The translations under genes and the position numbers were made by a program. Below, piece after piece: positions 8,093-14,426 of a DNA stretch of 64,000 nt. This DNA comes from Solibaculum mannosilyticum (GTDB lineage Bacteria; Bacillota; Clostridia; Oscillospirales; Acutalibacteraceae). The stretch covers positions 1,602,501-1,666,500 of the forward strand of contig NZ_AP023321.1 of the NCBI RefSeq assembly GCF_015140235.1, written 5' to 3'. Numbering within the stretch: the first letter of the stretch is position 1; each line of letters opens with the position of its first letter. The notes under the pieces were generated by a model. That model was not told the origin of the DNA. It ran no database searches and saw only the letters and a list, made by a program, of their open reading frames with translations.

Positions 8093-8188
8093 ATGAAGTT
8101 CAAAGAATTCCAAAAGCTCACCAAAGAACAGCAACGGAAACTCTTCGAACAATACAAAAAAGAGTGGCTAGCTACTCACAATAGCTAA
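8093..8188 (+). CDS. 31-residue phage ORF, unknown
   Basis: Short ORF with AAGGAG seven bases before its ATG and the first gene behind the consensus promoter at 8030-8058. The product starts MKFKEFQKLTKEQQRKLFEQ and continues with YKKEWLATHNS: highly charged, predicted to be one amphipathic helix. The end of the gene is part of an imperfect hairpin (GTGGCTAGCT 8164-8173 with AGCTAACCAC 8183-8192, one mismatch). Its good ribosome-binding site and position argue for real translation; it could be a small regulator or a leader peptide. I do not recognise a family. Confidence 0.55.
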   Translation: MKFKEFQKLTKEQQRKLFEQYKKEWLATHNS

Positions 8189-8273
8189 CCACTAACAGCA
8201 AGGATCTATCCCCAAGCAAATAAGATTAGCTTCCCTGCTACTCCTATTTTATCACGAAAAGGAGTCGATTACA

Positions 8274-8528
8274 ATGACCAGAATTGAAAAATTGTACGCC
8301 GAATACACAGAACAGGACGAATACATCTACAGTAACGAGACTGTGCGTATTAAGAAAAATCGAGCGGGTATAAATGTTTCCTTGATAAACTTGAAAAAGA
8401 CTATTGATCCCAAAGTTATTGATGACCTTGACAAAAGAATCATGAACCTAGCCATTGCCCACGAGCAGAATGGCTTTGTTATGGGTTTTCGTTATGCTAT
8501 GAAACTTGCTAAGGAGGCTTTTGCATGA
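8274..8528 (+). CDS. DUF6809-like small phage protein
   Basis: An 84-residue protein with AAAAGGAG eight bases before ATG. The pattern of an N-terminal MTRIEKLYAEY helix and a C-terminal helix of the form EQNGFVMGFRYAMKLAKEAF is that of the small DUF6809 family common in prophages of gut Clostridia (known only as a domain of unknown function; match judged by eye). The C-terminal helix with F-x-x-GF-R-x-A is the most conserved part. Its stop overlaps the antirepressor start (TGCATGA), so the two are translationally coupled, suggesting a shared role in the control circuit. Function unknown. Confidence 0.7.
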   Translation: MTRIEKLYAEYTEQDEYIYSNETVRIKKNRAGINVSLINLKKTIDPKVIDDLDKRIMNLAIAHEQNGFVMGFRYAMKLAKEAFA

Positions 8529-9271
8529 AAGAATTACAAATTTTTAGAAATCCCGAATTTGGAGAAATTCGAGCTATAGAGCACGAAGGTGATGCCTGGT
8601 TTATGGCCGTGGATGTGTGCCGAGCGTTAGACATTGGGAATCCAACACAAGCTCTTACTAGACTAGACGATGATGAATGTACCCTCATTTCAAATGAGGG
8701 TGGCCACGAAGCTAACTATGTCAATGAACCCGGCCTATATTCTCTCGTGCTTGGCAGCCGAAAGCAAGGGGCTAAAAATTTTAAGCGCTGGATCACTCAC
8801 GAAGTCCTCCCCTCCATCCGCAAGCATGGAGCCTACATGACCCCGGAAACCTTAGAGGCGGCTATCCTGAACCCCGATACCATGATTAAGTTGTGTACCG
8901 CCCTCAAGGACGAGCAGGACAAGCGCAAGGCCCTGGAAATTGCCAACTCCGCCTTGACGGTGGATAACGCCATCATGAAGCCCAAGGCCGACTACTTTGA
9001 TGATTTGGTAGACCGCAATCTCAATACAGGCATCCGGGAAACAGCTAAGGAACTGGGAGTGAAGGAAAAAACCTTTGTGTCCGCCCTCATCGCTATGAAA
9101 TACCTTTACCGAGATAAAAAAGGTAAACTCCAACCCTACGCCCAATACGCTGACGACCTGTTTGTTTTGAAGGAATGTTACAACGAGAAAACACAATGGT
9201 CAGGGACACAGCTGTTGATCACACCCAAAGGCCGTGAAACCTTCCGACTTCTGTGCCTGCATTCTGCATAA
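8525..9271 (+). CDS. Phage antirepressor (BRO-N + KilAC)
   Basis: A 248-residue two-domain antirepressor. Residues ~5-105 form a BRO-N domain (FGEIRAIEHEGDAWFMAVDV, then NEPGLYSLVLGSRKQGAKNF and RWITHEVLPSIRKHGAYMTP). Residues ~140-245 form a KilAC-type phage antirepressor domain: PKADYFDDLVDRNLNTGIRE, then a helix-turn-helix (TAKELGVKEKTFVSALIAMK) and GTQLLITPKGRETFRLLC at the end. Such proteins bind phage repressors and release them from DNA. Here the gene is repressed from the promoter at 8030 by the presumed HTH protein of 7711-7923 and lies upstream of two holin-like genes, so it may give positive feedback to a switch controlling late/lysis genes. Domain calls are strong; target is inferred. 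Confidence 0.92.
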   Translation: MKELQIFRNPEFGEIRAIEHEGDAWFMAVDVCRALDIGNPTQALTRLDDDECTLISNEGGHEANYVNEPGLYSLVLGSRKQGAKNFKRWITHEVLPSIRKHGAYMTPETLEAAILNPDTMIKLCTALKDEQDKRKALEIANSALTVDNAIMKPKADYFDDLVDRNLNTGIRETAKELGVKEKTFVSALIAMKYLYRDKKGKLQPYAQYADDLFVLKECYNEKTQWSGTQLLITPKGRETFRLLCLHSA

Positions 9272-9332
9272 TACCGTCCATGGCGTGTCTCTTCGGAGGC
9301 GCGCTTTTCTATGTCCAATTCAGGAGGAATTT

Positions 9333-9653
9333 ATGACCATCGATCTGCAATGGCTGGCGGCTATCGTTACCGCCATTACCGCCATCGTTACCCCGGTGGT
9401 GGTGTGCGTCAAGAGCGTCAACAAGCTGGTGGAGCGCATCGAGAACCTGGAATCCTGGAACAAGCGTCAGCAGCGGGACCTTGACCGCACTGCCCAGGAA
9501 AACGAAATCATCATCACAGGTGTGCTGGCAAGCCTCAAGGGGCTGAGAGAGATGGGCTGTAACGGCCCTGTCTCTCAAGGCATCGAGGACATCGAAGGAT
9601 TCCTGGCCGATGCCGCACACCGCAATACAAGTTATCAGAGGAGTGATGTATAA
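9333..9653 (+). CDS. Small membrane protein with coiled coil, holin-like
   Basis: A 106-residue protein. The ATG at 9333 follows CAGGAGGAATTT; the in-frame upstream ATG (9234) lies inside the antirepressor gene. One transmembrane segment near residues 8-26 (WLAAIVTAITAIVTPVVVCV) is followed by a charged helical region (KLVERIENLESWNKRQQRDL and onward) likely to form a coiled coil, and a polar tail. This architecture (one N-terminal membrane helix plus a cytoplasmic coiled coil) occurs in small phage holin/XhlA-like and spanin-like lysis proteins. The downstream gene overlaps by one base and encodes another membrane protein, as in two-gene holin pairs. Exact function is inferred from context. 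Confidence 0.65.
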   Translation: MTIDLQWLAAIVTAITAIVTPVVVCVKSVNKLVERIENLESWNKRQQRDLDRTAQENEIIITGVLASLKGLREMGCNGPVSQGIEDIEGFLADAAHRNTSYQRSDV

Positions 9654-9952
9654 TGGAGACAATCGCATTGTTAATCGCCGTAGCCGTGTTGGTAGAAGGG
9701 CTGGTGGAGTACGTCAAGACCATCGTGAAGGTGTTCACCGAGGGGGATGTGAAGACCGGCATCACACAATTATGCGCCGTGGGGATCGGGATCTTACTTG
9801 CACTTGTGACGGGTGCAAACATCTTTACGGCCTTATCTATCAACGTGACTTATTCCTGGGTAGGGTGTATCCTGACCGGTATCCTCATCAGCCGAGGTAG
9901 CAACTATCTTTCCGATCTCCTGCACAGGCTCAACCTAACCAAGACTCAGTAA
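9653..9952 (+). CDS. Putative phage holin
   Basis: A 99-residue membrane protein whose ATG overlaps the stop of the previous gene (TAATGG). An N-terminal hydrophobic helix (ETIALLIAVAVLVEGLVEYV), an amphipathic KTIVKVFTEGDVKTG linker, a second helix (TQLCAVGIGILLALVTGANI), and a third hydrophobic stretch (VTYSWVGCILTGILISRGS) give three predicted membrane segments, fitting class I phage holins. It ends 11 bp before the terminator at 9963. With the upstream small membrane protein it would form the pore pair that releases the endolysin of 6637-7662, although that lysin lies in a different transcription unit. Confidence 0.7.
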   Translation: METIALLIAVAVLVEGLVEYVKTIVKVFTEGDVKTGITQLCAVGIGILLALVTGANIFTALSINVTYSWVGCILTGILISRGSNYLSDLLHRLNLTKTQ

Positions 9953-9962
9953 CACATAGCAA

Positions 9963-10000
9963 GGCCCGCTTCCGATCGTCTGACCGGGGCGGGCTTTTTT
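9963..10000 (+). terminator. Strong terminator ending the prophage module
   Basis: GCCCGC (9964-9969) pairs with GCGGGC (9989-9994), followed by TTTTTT. It closes the antirepressor/holin unit and marks the last prophage-like sequence I can identify; no integrase or attachment-site repeat is visible in the window. Confidence 0.8.
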
Positions 10001-10277
10001 GCATATCAAAATAATATAGAACAATTTTTTATATTTTCTTGGAATCTCCTGCAAGCTATGCTATATTGGATTTAAAAGGGACTTTATTCATATCTTTTTG
10101 CCTCTTTACTCTTTCTAGTGCGAACTATGAGTTATCATAGAATCCCCTATGTTCTCGCACTTTATTGTAGTTCACTTTGTTCTATCCTTTTCAACCTCTA
10201 CTTTATCAAACGGATTATATTTGTATAGGTTGCTTTCTTTTTTTCTAAGATATGTCTCTACTTTCTCCCTTTTTGCT
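10001..10277 (+). promoter_or_regulatory. AT-rich leader-like region before CRISPR array
   Basis: A 277-bp non-coding, AT-rich stretch directly before the first, intact repeat. Because the most diverged repeats are at the far (3') end and the repeat ends in ATTGAAAT, which becomes the 5' crRNA handle, this side is the expected leader with the array promoter. A TATATT element near 10061-10066 is a possible -10 but the -35 is poor. Confidence 0.5.
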
Positions 10278-10709
10278 GTCGCTCCCTTCTAGGGAGCGTG
10301 GATTGAAATTTGGGGAAGGACAAATGACTATCATGCAGCGAATGTCGCTCCCTTCTAGGGAGCGTGGATTGAAATAGGGATCGTGGGATAATAGAGACCT
10401 AGTCCCTGGACGTCGCTCCCTTCTAGGGAGCGTGGATTGAAATTCTCTTATTTCCACCAATCTCTCTGGTATTCCCAAGTCGCTCCCTTCTAGGGAGCGT
10501 GGATTGAAATGTATTAAGTCAGGGACTTGTCCGGTCATGCTGGGTCGCTCCCTTCTAGGGAGCGTGGATTGAAATATCCTTGCCATGATCGTGGCGGCTA
10601 TGATATTTGGTCGCTCCCTTCTAGGGAGCGTGGATCGAAATATCCTGGGTTCCTCCCATCTTTTTGTCCGGCAGCGAGTCGCTCTCTTCTAGGGAGCATG
10701 GATTGAAAT
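10278..10709 (+). CRISPR. Orphan CRISPR array, type I-C-like repeat, 7 repeats / 6 spacers
   Basis: Seven 32-bp repeats at 10278-10309, 10344-10375, 10412-10443, 10479-10510, 10544-10575, 10610-10641 and 10678-10709. The repeat begins GTCGCTCCCTTCTAGGGAGC and ends GTGGATTGAAAT; it contains the hairpin GCTCCC/GGGAGC. The shape (GTCGC start, short hairpin, GTGGATTGAAAT end) is the known type I-C repeat class. Spacers are 34, 36, 35, 33, 34 and 36 bp. Repeat 6 has one change (GATCGAAAT) and repeat 7 has two (CTCTCTTC, GCATGG), showing decay at the leader-distal end. No cas gene is present in the window; Cas proteins must be elsewhere in the genome or absent. I saw no spacer match within the window by eye. 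Apparent ORFs over this stretch are only translations of the repeat. Confidence 0.97.
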
Positions 10710-10780
10710 GAGGTACAACTGTCGTAGTAGTGTCGTAGTGATGCAACTCCCTGTTCTCTCAAATAATTTCCGGGCAAAAC

Positions 10781-10828
10781 AAAAGACCACATGAACGCCC
10801 ATTTTACTAGGCTTCTCGTGGTCTTTTT
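10781..10828 (-). terminator. Terminator for tRNA-Leu transcript (bidirectional)
   Basis: AAAAGACCAC (10781-10790) pairs with GTGGTCTTTT (10818-10827); on the minus strand the stem ends in TTTTGTTTT, directly downstream of the tRNA. The plus-strand reading also ends in TTTTT, so it may also stop transcription from the CRISPR side. Confidence 0.7.
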
Positions 10829-10831
10829 CTT

Positions 10832-10918
10832 TGGTGCGGATAACAGGACTTGAACCTGCATGGACTTGCATCCATTAGAACCTGAATCTAACGCGTCTGC
10901 CAATTCCGCCATATCCGC
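10832..10918 (-). tRNA. tRNA-Leu (CAG)
   Basis: Minus-strand tRNA of 87 nt with acceptor stem GCGGATA/TATCCGC, discriminator A and genome-encoded CCA. The anticodon arm reads TTAGA-TTCAGGT-TCTAA, giving anticodon CAG (decodes CUG leucine codons). The T arm has the GGTTCAAGTCC core and there is a long variable arm (TGGATGCAAGTCCA) as expected for leucine tRNAs. It has its own promoter upstream (10954-10982) and terminator downstream. Confidence 0.97.
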
Positions 10919-10924
10919 TTATTT

Positions 10925-10950
10925 CAAGCACCTCAGCCGTAAGGTGCTTG
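10925..10950. other. Perfect inverted repeat upstream of tRNA-Leu
   Basis: CAAGCACCT (10925-10933) and AGGTGCTTG (10942-10950) form a 9-bp perfect stem with an 8-base loop. It lies between the tRNA 5' end and its -10 element, spanning the probable transcription start, so it could be a weak plus-strand terminator (ATTATTATAT follows) or part of the precursor 5' leader. Confidence 0.5.
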
Positions 10951-10953
10951 ATT

Positions 10954-10982
10954 ATTATATCGCAGTGAAGGCACTTTGTCAA
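10954..10982 (-). promoter_or_regulatory. Promoter of tRNA-Leu
   Basis: Minus-strand -35 TTGACA (10982-10977) and -10 TATAAT (10959-10954), spacer 17 bp: full consensus, expected for a stable RNA gene. It sits immediately after the galU stop codon. Confidence 0.85.
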
Positions 10983-10989
10983 CACTTTT

Positions 10990-11865
10990 TTAAAGATTTT
11001 TCGCCAAATTTTTCAGATAAATTCGGAACGCTTCTCCTACTTCAGGATGTTTTAAAGCTACTTCACAAGTAGCTTGTAGAATGCTCAATTTATTGCCCAT
11101 ATCGTATCGTACACCTGTGTAGTCTACACCGATCATGCTTTTCTCTACAGTCAGTTGTCGCATGGCATCCGTCAACTGAATTTCTCCCCCACTACCCGGT
11201 TGAGTCTTTTCTAAAATATCAAAGACCTGTGGAGGTAAAATGCATCGTCCTAAGATAGAATAGCAGGATAGTACCTTGTCTGGTGATGGCTTTTCAATCA
11301 TATCAGTGACACGGAAAATATTATCTTTAAGAGGCTCCACCTTCAGCGACGAATACCGTACAATATCTTTCTCCGGTACCTCTTTGATTCCCACTACACC
11401 AAGGCCATATTCTTCATATGCACGAGCTAACTGTCCGATAGCAGGATCTTCTCCAATGATAACATCGTCTCCATACAGAACTGCAAAAGGTTCATTCCCT
11501 ACAAAAGACCTCGCCATGGATACTGCATGTCCTAAACCCTTTGTCTCCTTCTGGCGGATAAAGTGAATATTCGCCATATTGGCGATGGCCTTCACAGACT
11601 CAAGAATATCCCCTTTTCCGGACTTCTGAAGATGTTGCTCCAGTTCAGGCGCACGGTCAAAGTGATCTTCAATCACTGTCTTGCCCCGGTTTAAGATAAT
11701 TAGAATATCCTCGATACCTGCCGCAACACATTCCTCTACAATGTACTGAATGGATGGTTTATCTACAATCGGCAACATCTCTTTCGGAAGCGCCTTGGTA
11801 ATGGGAAGAACTCGGGTTCCCAATCCTGCTGCTGGAATAATCGCCTTCTTTATTTTGGTAGCCAT
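10990..11865 (-). CDS. galU: UTP--glucose-1-phosphate uridylyltransferase
   Basis: A 291-residue GalU. It makes UDP-glucose from UTP and glucose-1-phosphate for glycolipids, teichoic acids and capsule. The nucleotidyltransferase signature is near the N terminus (KKAIIPAAGLGTRVLPITKA, then LPKEMLPIVDKPSIQYIVEE), followed by VLYGDDVI, the metal/nucleotide loop, and the late motif GEIQLTDAM that is diagnostic of bacterial GalU. Length matches the family (~290). AAAGGAG precedes the ATG, and the gene starts only 18 bp after the stop of the RING/zinc-ribbon membrane protein gene, so the two are probably cotranscribed. No anomaly seen. Confidence 0.97.
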   Translation of the reverse strand: MATKIKKAIIPAAGLGTRVLPITKALPKEMLPIVDKPSIQYIVEECVAAGIEDILIILNRGKTVIEDHFDRAPELEQHLQKSGKGDILESVKAIANMANIHFIRQKETKGLGHAVSMARSFVGNEPFAVLYGDDVIIGEDPAIGQLARAYEEYGLGVVGIKEVPEKDIVRYSSLKVEPLKDNIFRVTDMIEKPSPDKVLSCYSILGRCILPPQVFDILEKTQPGSGGEIQLTDAMRQLTVEKSMIGVDYTGVRYDMGNKLSILQATCEVALKHPEVGEAFRIYLKNLAKNL

Positions 11866-11883
11866 GTCAAAAACTCCTTTTTC

Positions 11884-12837
11884 TTAAGTTAAGAGCGAGA
11901 ACGTCACGCCAACAGAAATCATCCCTATGACCACAGAAAATACCACAAGGTAAATGATGGGAAATGCCCAACTGATACCTCCCTTTTGCAGAAGTGCATT
12001 CTGATAATCCATTGGGTTAGGATGAGCCTCTTTTAGCTTATGAATCCTCTTGATCACATAATTCATATAAAGCCGGTTGCCGAATAAAGCCAGAAAAATC
12101 CGCATCAGCAATGCCACGAATGGCATAATGTAAGATGCTACAATAACAGCGTTACTGGGCTGGAATAAAATTGTCTGATAATTCGCAACATCGGGCATCA
12201 TCATAACAGAACTGGCCAGCGTTATAATAAAAGACGGGATATTAATTAATGTGACAATCGCTGCTACAATGGCGAAAAGGCCTCCCATCTTCCGGAAGGC
12301 AACCCAATTTTGCATGAGGAGAGCAGCTGCCCAGTTGACTGTGATTTTAGACTTATCCTTGGCCATGGCTACAAAACGAGGAATATAGTAATATGAATTA
12401 TTCCCCACAAAGGCCGCAATATCTCCTACCGGAATACCGTCAATGGTCTCGTTGGGATTGACCCCTCCCAACGGATTGGGAACTACAGGCCCCCTTGCCG
12501 ACCAGGATGAACTGTTGGATGTATTTTTTTGTCCATTCCCCGTTTGCAGAGGCATACCGCATTTGATGCAAAACAGTGTACCATCGTCATTGAGGTACCC
12601 GCATCTTGGACAATGCAGCCCCTCTTTTTCCGCATCCGAATCAGGTTCCTCACTTTTGAGACGGGGCCGTTTCCACTGGTGTTCCGTACCGTGATCAGCC
12701 GCAAATGCGCATTCCCCATGCTGCACCCAACATTGGCGATGATGCGGTGCGCCACATTGGGGACATACTACTACATCGTCACCGTCCTCAAATTCTTTGG
12801 AACAAATCGGACATGTCAATCCATCGTATAAACCCAT
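11884..12837 (-). CDS. Prokaryotic RING-finger/zinc-ribbon membrane protein
   Basis: A 317-residue protein. The ATG at 12837 is chosen since GGAGGGG lies just before it; the upstream ATG at 12849 would place that site inside the gene. Residues ~8-40 (LTCPICSKEFEDGDDVVVCP, then CGAPHHRQCW) are a C-x2-C...C-x2-C-x3-HHxxC zinc site of the prokaryotic RING type. Residues ~75-97 form a second zinc ribbon (CPRCGYLNDDGTLFCIKCG). The C-terminal ~150 residues have three hydrophobic segments resembling DUF2628-type membrane proteins. Comparable proteins in Clostridia have unknown roles; zinc-ribbon plus membrane helices suggests sensing or scaffold duty at the membrane. It probably forms an operon with galU, but a functional link is speculative. 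Confidence 0.8.
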   Translation of the reverse strand: MGLYDGLTCPICSKEFEDGDDVVVCPQCGAPHHRQCWVQHGECAFAADHGTEHQWKRPRLKSEEPDSDAEKEGLHCPRCGYLNDDGTLFCIKCGMPLQTGNGQKNTSNSSSWSARGPVVPNPLGGVNPNETIDGIPVGDIAAFVGNNSYYYIPRFVAMAKDKSKITVNWAAALLMQNWVAFRKMGGLFAIVAAIVTLINIPSFIITLASSVMMMPDVANYQTILFQPSNAVIVASYIMPFVALLMRIFLALFGNRLYMNYVIKRIHKLKEAHPNPMDYQNALLQKGGISWAFPIIYLVVFSVVIGMISVGVTFSLLT

Positions 12838-12849
12838 TTTCCCCTCCAT

Positions 12850-13315
12850 ATGTTAGTACCATGCCGGAAACTAAACTGTCAAATTGCTGTAGTATTCTTG
12901 TCTGCCCAGCAGCATATCGCCGGCAAGGATAAGATAACACATGCCGCGTCCGTGGTTTCTCATAGAAAATAGAATCCTTCTACAAAATATCCCCGCTGCC
13001 GGCAGGGCAAATGCAGAGCTTTTCACGCTCATTTCTTTGAGGGGGGATTCTGGTCTCTCCTTCGGGCAAGGCATGCCTCTTTTGCGTAAAATTGTATAAT
13101 GTTTACCTTATAGTATAGCGCAAAAAGCCCGCATCTTCAACTATTTGACCAATCATTTACAAAAAGTTTTCTTGTGATGTCCTTTGCGTCAATCTTCTTT
13201 TAAAATAGGCGATCTGTGTCAAAAATAGTGGTTGAGAAAAAACAGGCTCAATGGTAATATAAGAAAGGGTTCTTATTCCCTTTATTTTTATTTGATAGGA
13301 AAGGAGACGATTGCT
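12850..13315. other. 466-bp gap with a GC-rich structured segment, possible small RNA
   Basis: No convincing protein gene. On the minus strand a promoter-like pair TTGAAG (13140-13135) / TATACT (13117-13112), spacer 17, points into a structured stretch at about 12890-13075: AGAATCC...GGATTCT, CCCC...GGGG and CATGCC...GGCATG pair around a central region. This could be a small non-coding RNA (for example a 6S-like RNA) or a long leader of the RING gene. The 67-codon frame at 12871-13074 (-) has no ribosome-binding site and is not called. On the plus side, 13232-13315 is the AT-rich region before the thioesterase start. Confidence 0.35.
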
Positions 13316-13714
13316 TTGCAGCAACCTGTCATCGGTATGAAAGCCCGCTATGAACTTGTAGTCACCGAGGAATTTACCGCCGCTTCTATGGGCAGCGGAT
13401 TATTGCCGGTGTTTGCCACTCCTTGTATGATCGCCATCATGGAAGGTGCCGCTACCAAATGTGTCCAACCCTGTTTGGAAGAGGGGTGGAGTACGGTCGG
13501 GTCTATGATTAACATCAAACATATGGCCCCTACTCCCATCGGCTCAAACGTATATGCAGAAGCTGAGCTAATCGAAAACGACGGCCGGCGTTGGCTGTTT
13601 TCCGTGCGCGCCTACGACGAAGCCGGTTTGATTGGCGATGGCGTCCATGAACGCTATTCCATCGAAAACAAACGCTTCTTGGAAAAATCCGCTGGACGGA
13701 AGACAAACGTATGA
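13316..13714 (+). CDS. FlK-like hotdog thioesterase
   Basis: A 132-residue hotdog-fold protein. The TTG at 13316 is preferred: AAAGGAGAC ends eight bases before it, and the fold starts directly afterwards (IGMKARYELVVTEEFTAASM). Segments such as VFATPCMIAIMEGAATKCVQ, with a Glu-containing central helix, and the later SMINIKHMAPTPIGSNVYAE match fluoroacetyl-CoA thioesterase (FlK)-type proteins, which hydrolyse acyl-CoA thioesters. The natural substrate of these homologues in Clostridia is unknown, and defluorination is not implied. Its stop overlaps the start of the HAD phosphatase gene (ATGA), so they are coupled; the Wzz/CpsD-like gene follows in the same direction. Confidence 0.85.
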   Translation: MQQPVIGMKARYELVVTEEFTAASMGSGLLPVFATPCMIAIMEGAATKCVQPCLEEGWSTVGSMINIKHMAPTPIGSNVYAEAELIENDGRRWLFSVRAYDEAGLIGDGVHERYSIENKRFLEKSAGRKTNV

Positions 13715-14376
13715 GCTGCCGGTATGAGGCCGTCTTGTTTGACTTGGATGGTACTATTACCGATTCCCAAGAAGGCATCATCAAATGCGTCCAGTTCGCT
13801 TTGCAAAGTTTAGGCATTGAGGAGAAAGACGTCTCCCGGCTGAAAAGTTTCATTGGCCCGCCGCTTTGGGATACGTTCCAGCTTCTCTACCATCTCTCCG
13901 ATCAAAAAACCGACGAGGCGGTGGACAAATACCGGCAACGGTTTCGCGTCACCGGCATCTATGAAAACAGGCTATACGACGGCATTCAACCTCTTTTAGA
14001 GCATCTGAAAAAACAGGGCGTTAAATTGGCCATTGCCTCCACCAAACCTTTGGTTTTTGTGGAAGAGGTGCTGCGTTATTTTGGTATTGCCCCTTTGTTC
14101 GATGCTGTATGCGGCACCGCTTTGGACAAGGCGGATTCCGACAAGTCTCCTTTGATCCGGGATGCCTTATTCAAACTGAATGTGCCTGCCGGCCGAGCCG
14201 TAATGATCGGTGACCGGCGGTACGATATGGAAGGTGCCCGTTCGGTGGGCGTCCCCTCTATCGGCGTATTGTATGGATACGGTTCCAAAGACGAGTTGCT
14301 ATCGGCTGGAGCCGGGCAGCTGGCTCAATCGGTAACGGAATTGAAAGAGCTTTTGTGTCCTTGTGCGTCCCGTTAG
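13711..14376 (+). CDS. HAD-superfamily hydrolase, phosphoglycolate phosphatase-like
   Basis: A 221-residue HAD-IA phosphatase overlapping the thioesterase stop by four bases. Motif I is LFDLDGTITDS (catalytic Asp pair), motif II is the IASTK region, and motif III/IV is VMIGDRRYDMEGARSVGVPS with the acidic pair. A cap domain lies between residues ~20 and ~85. The family contains phosphoglycolate phosphatases, beta-phosphoglucomutases and pyrophosphatases (PpaX/Gph-like); the substrate cannot be named from sequence. Full length for the family with all catalytic residues visible, so an active enzyme is expected. Coupled expression with the FlK-like thioesterase suggests metabolite repair, an inference. 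Confidence 0.88.
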   Translation: MSCRYEAVLFDLDGTITDSQEGIIKCVQFALQSLGIEEKDVSRLKSFIGPPLWDTFQLLYHLSDQKTDEAVDKYRQRFRVTGIYENRLYDGIQPLLEHLKKQGVKLAIASTKPLVFVEEVLRYFGIAPLFDAVCGTALDKADSDKSPLIRDALFKLNVPAGRAVMIGDRRYDMEGARSVGVPSIGVLYGYGSKDELLSAGAGQLAQSVTELKELLCPCASR

Positions 14377-14426
14377 ATTGGGAATCCTTATTTGTCTATT
14401 TTATCCCCTGATGTAAGGAGATCATC

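Noticed and set aside
10245-10912. Open frames on the minus strand across the CRISPR array (peptides with repeated FQSTLPRRER)
   Set aside because: They are translations of the CRISPR repeat and of tRNA-Leu; no ribosome-binding site.
12871-13074. 67-codon minus-strand ORF
   Set aside because: No ribosome-binding site, overlaps structured segment; no recognisable protein features.
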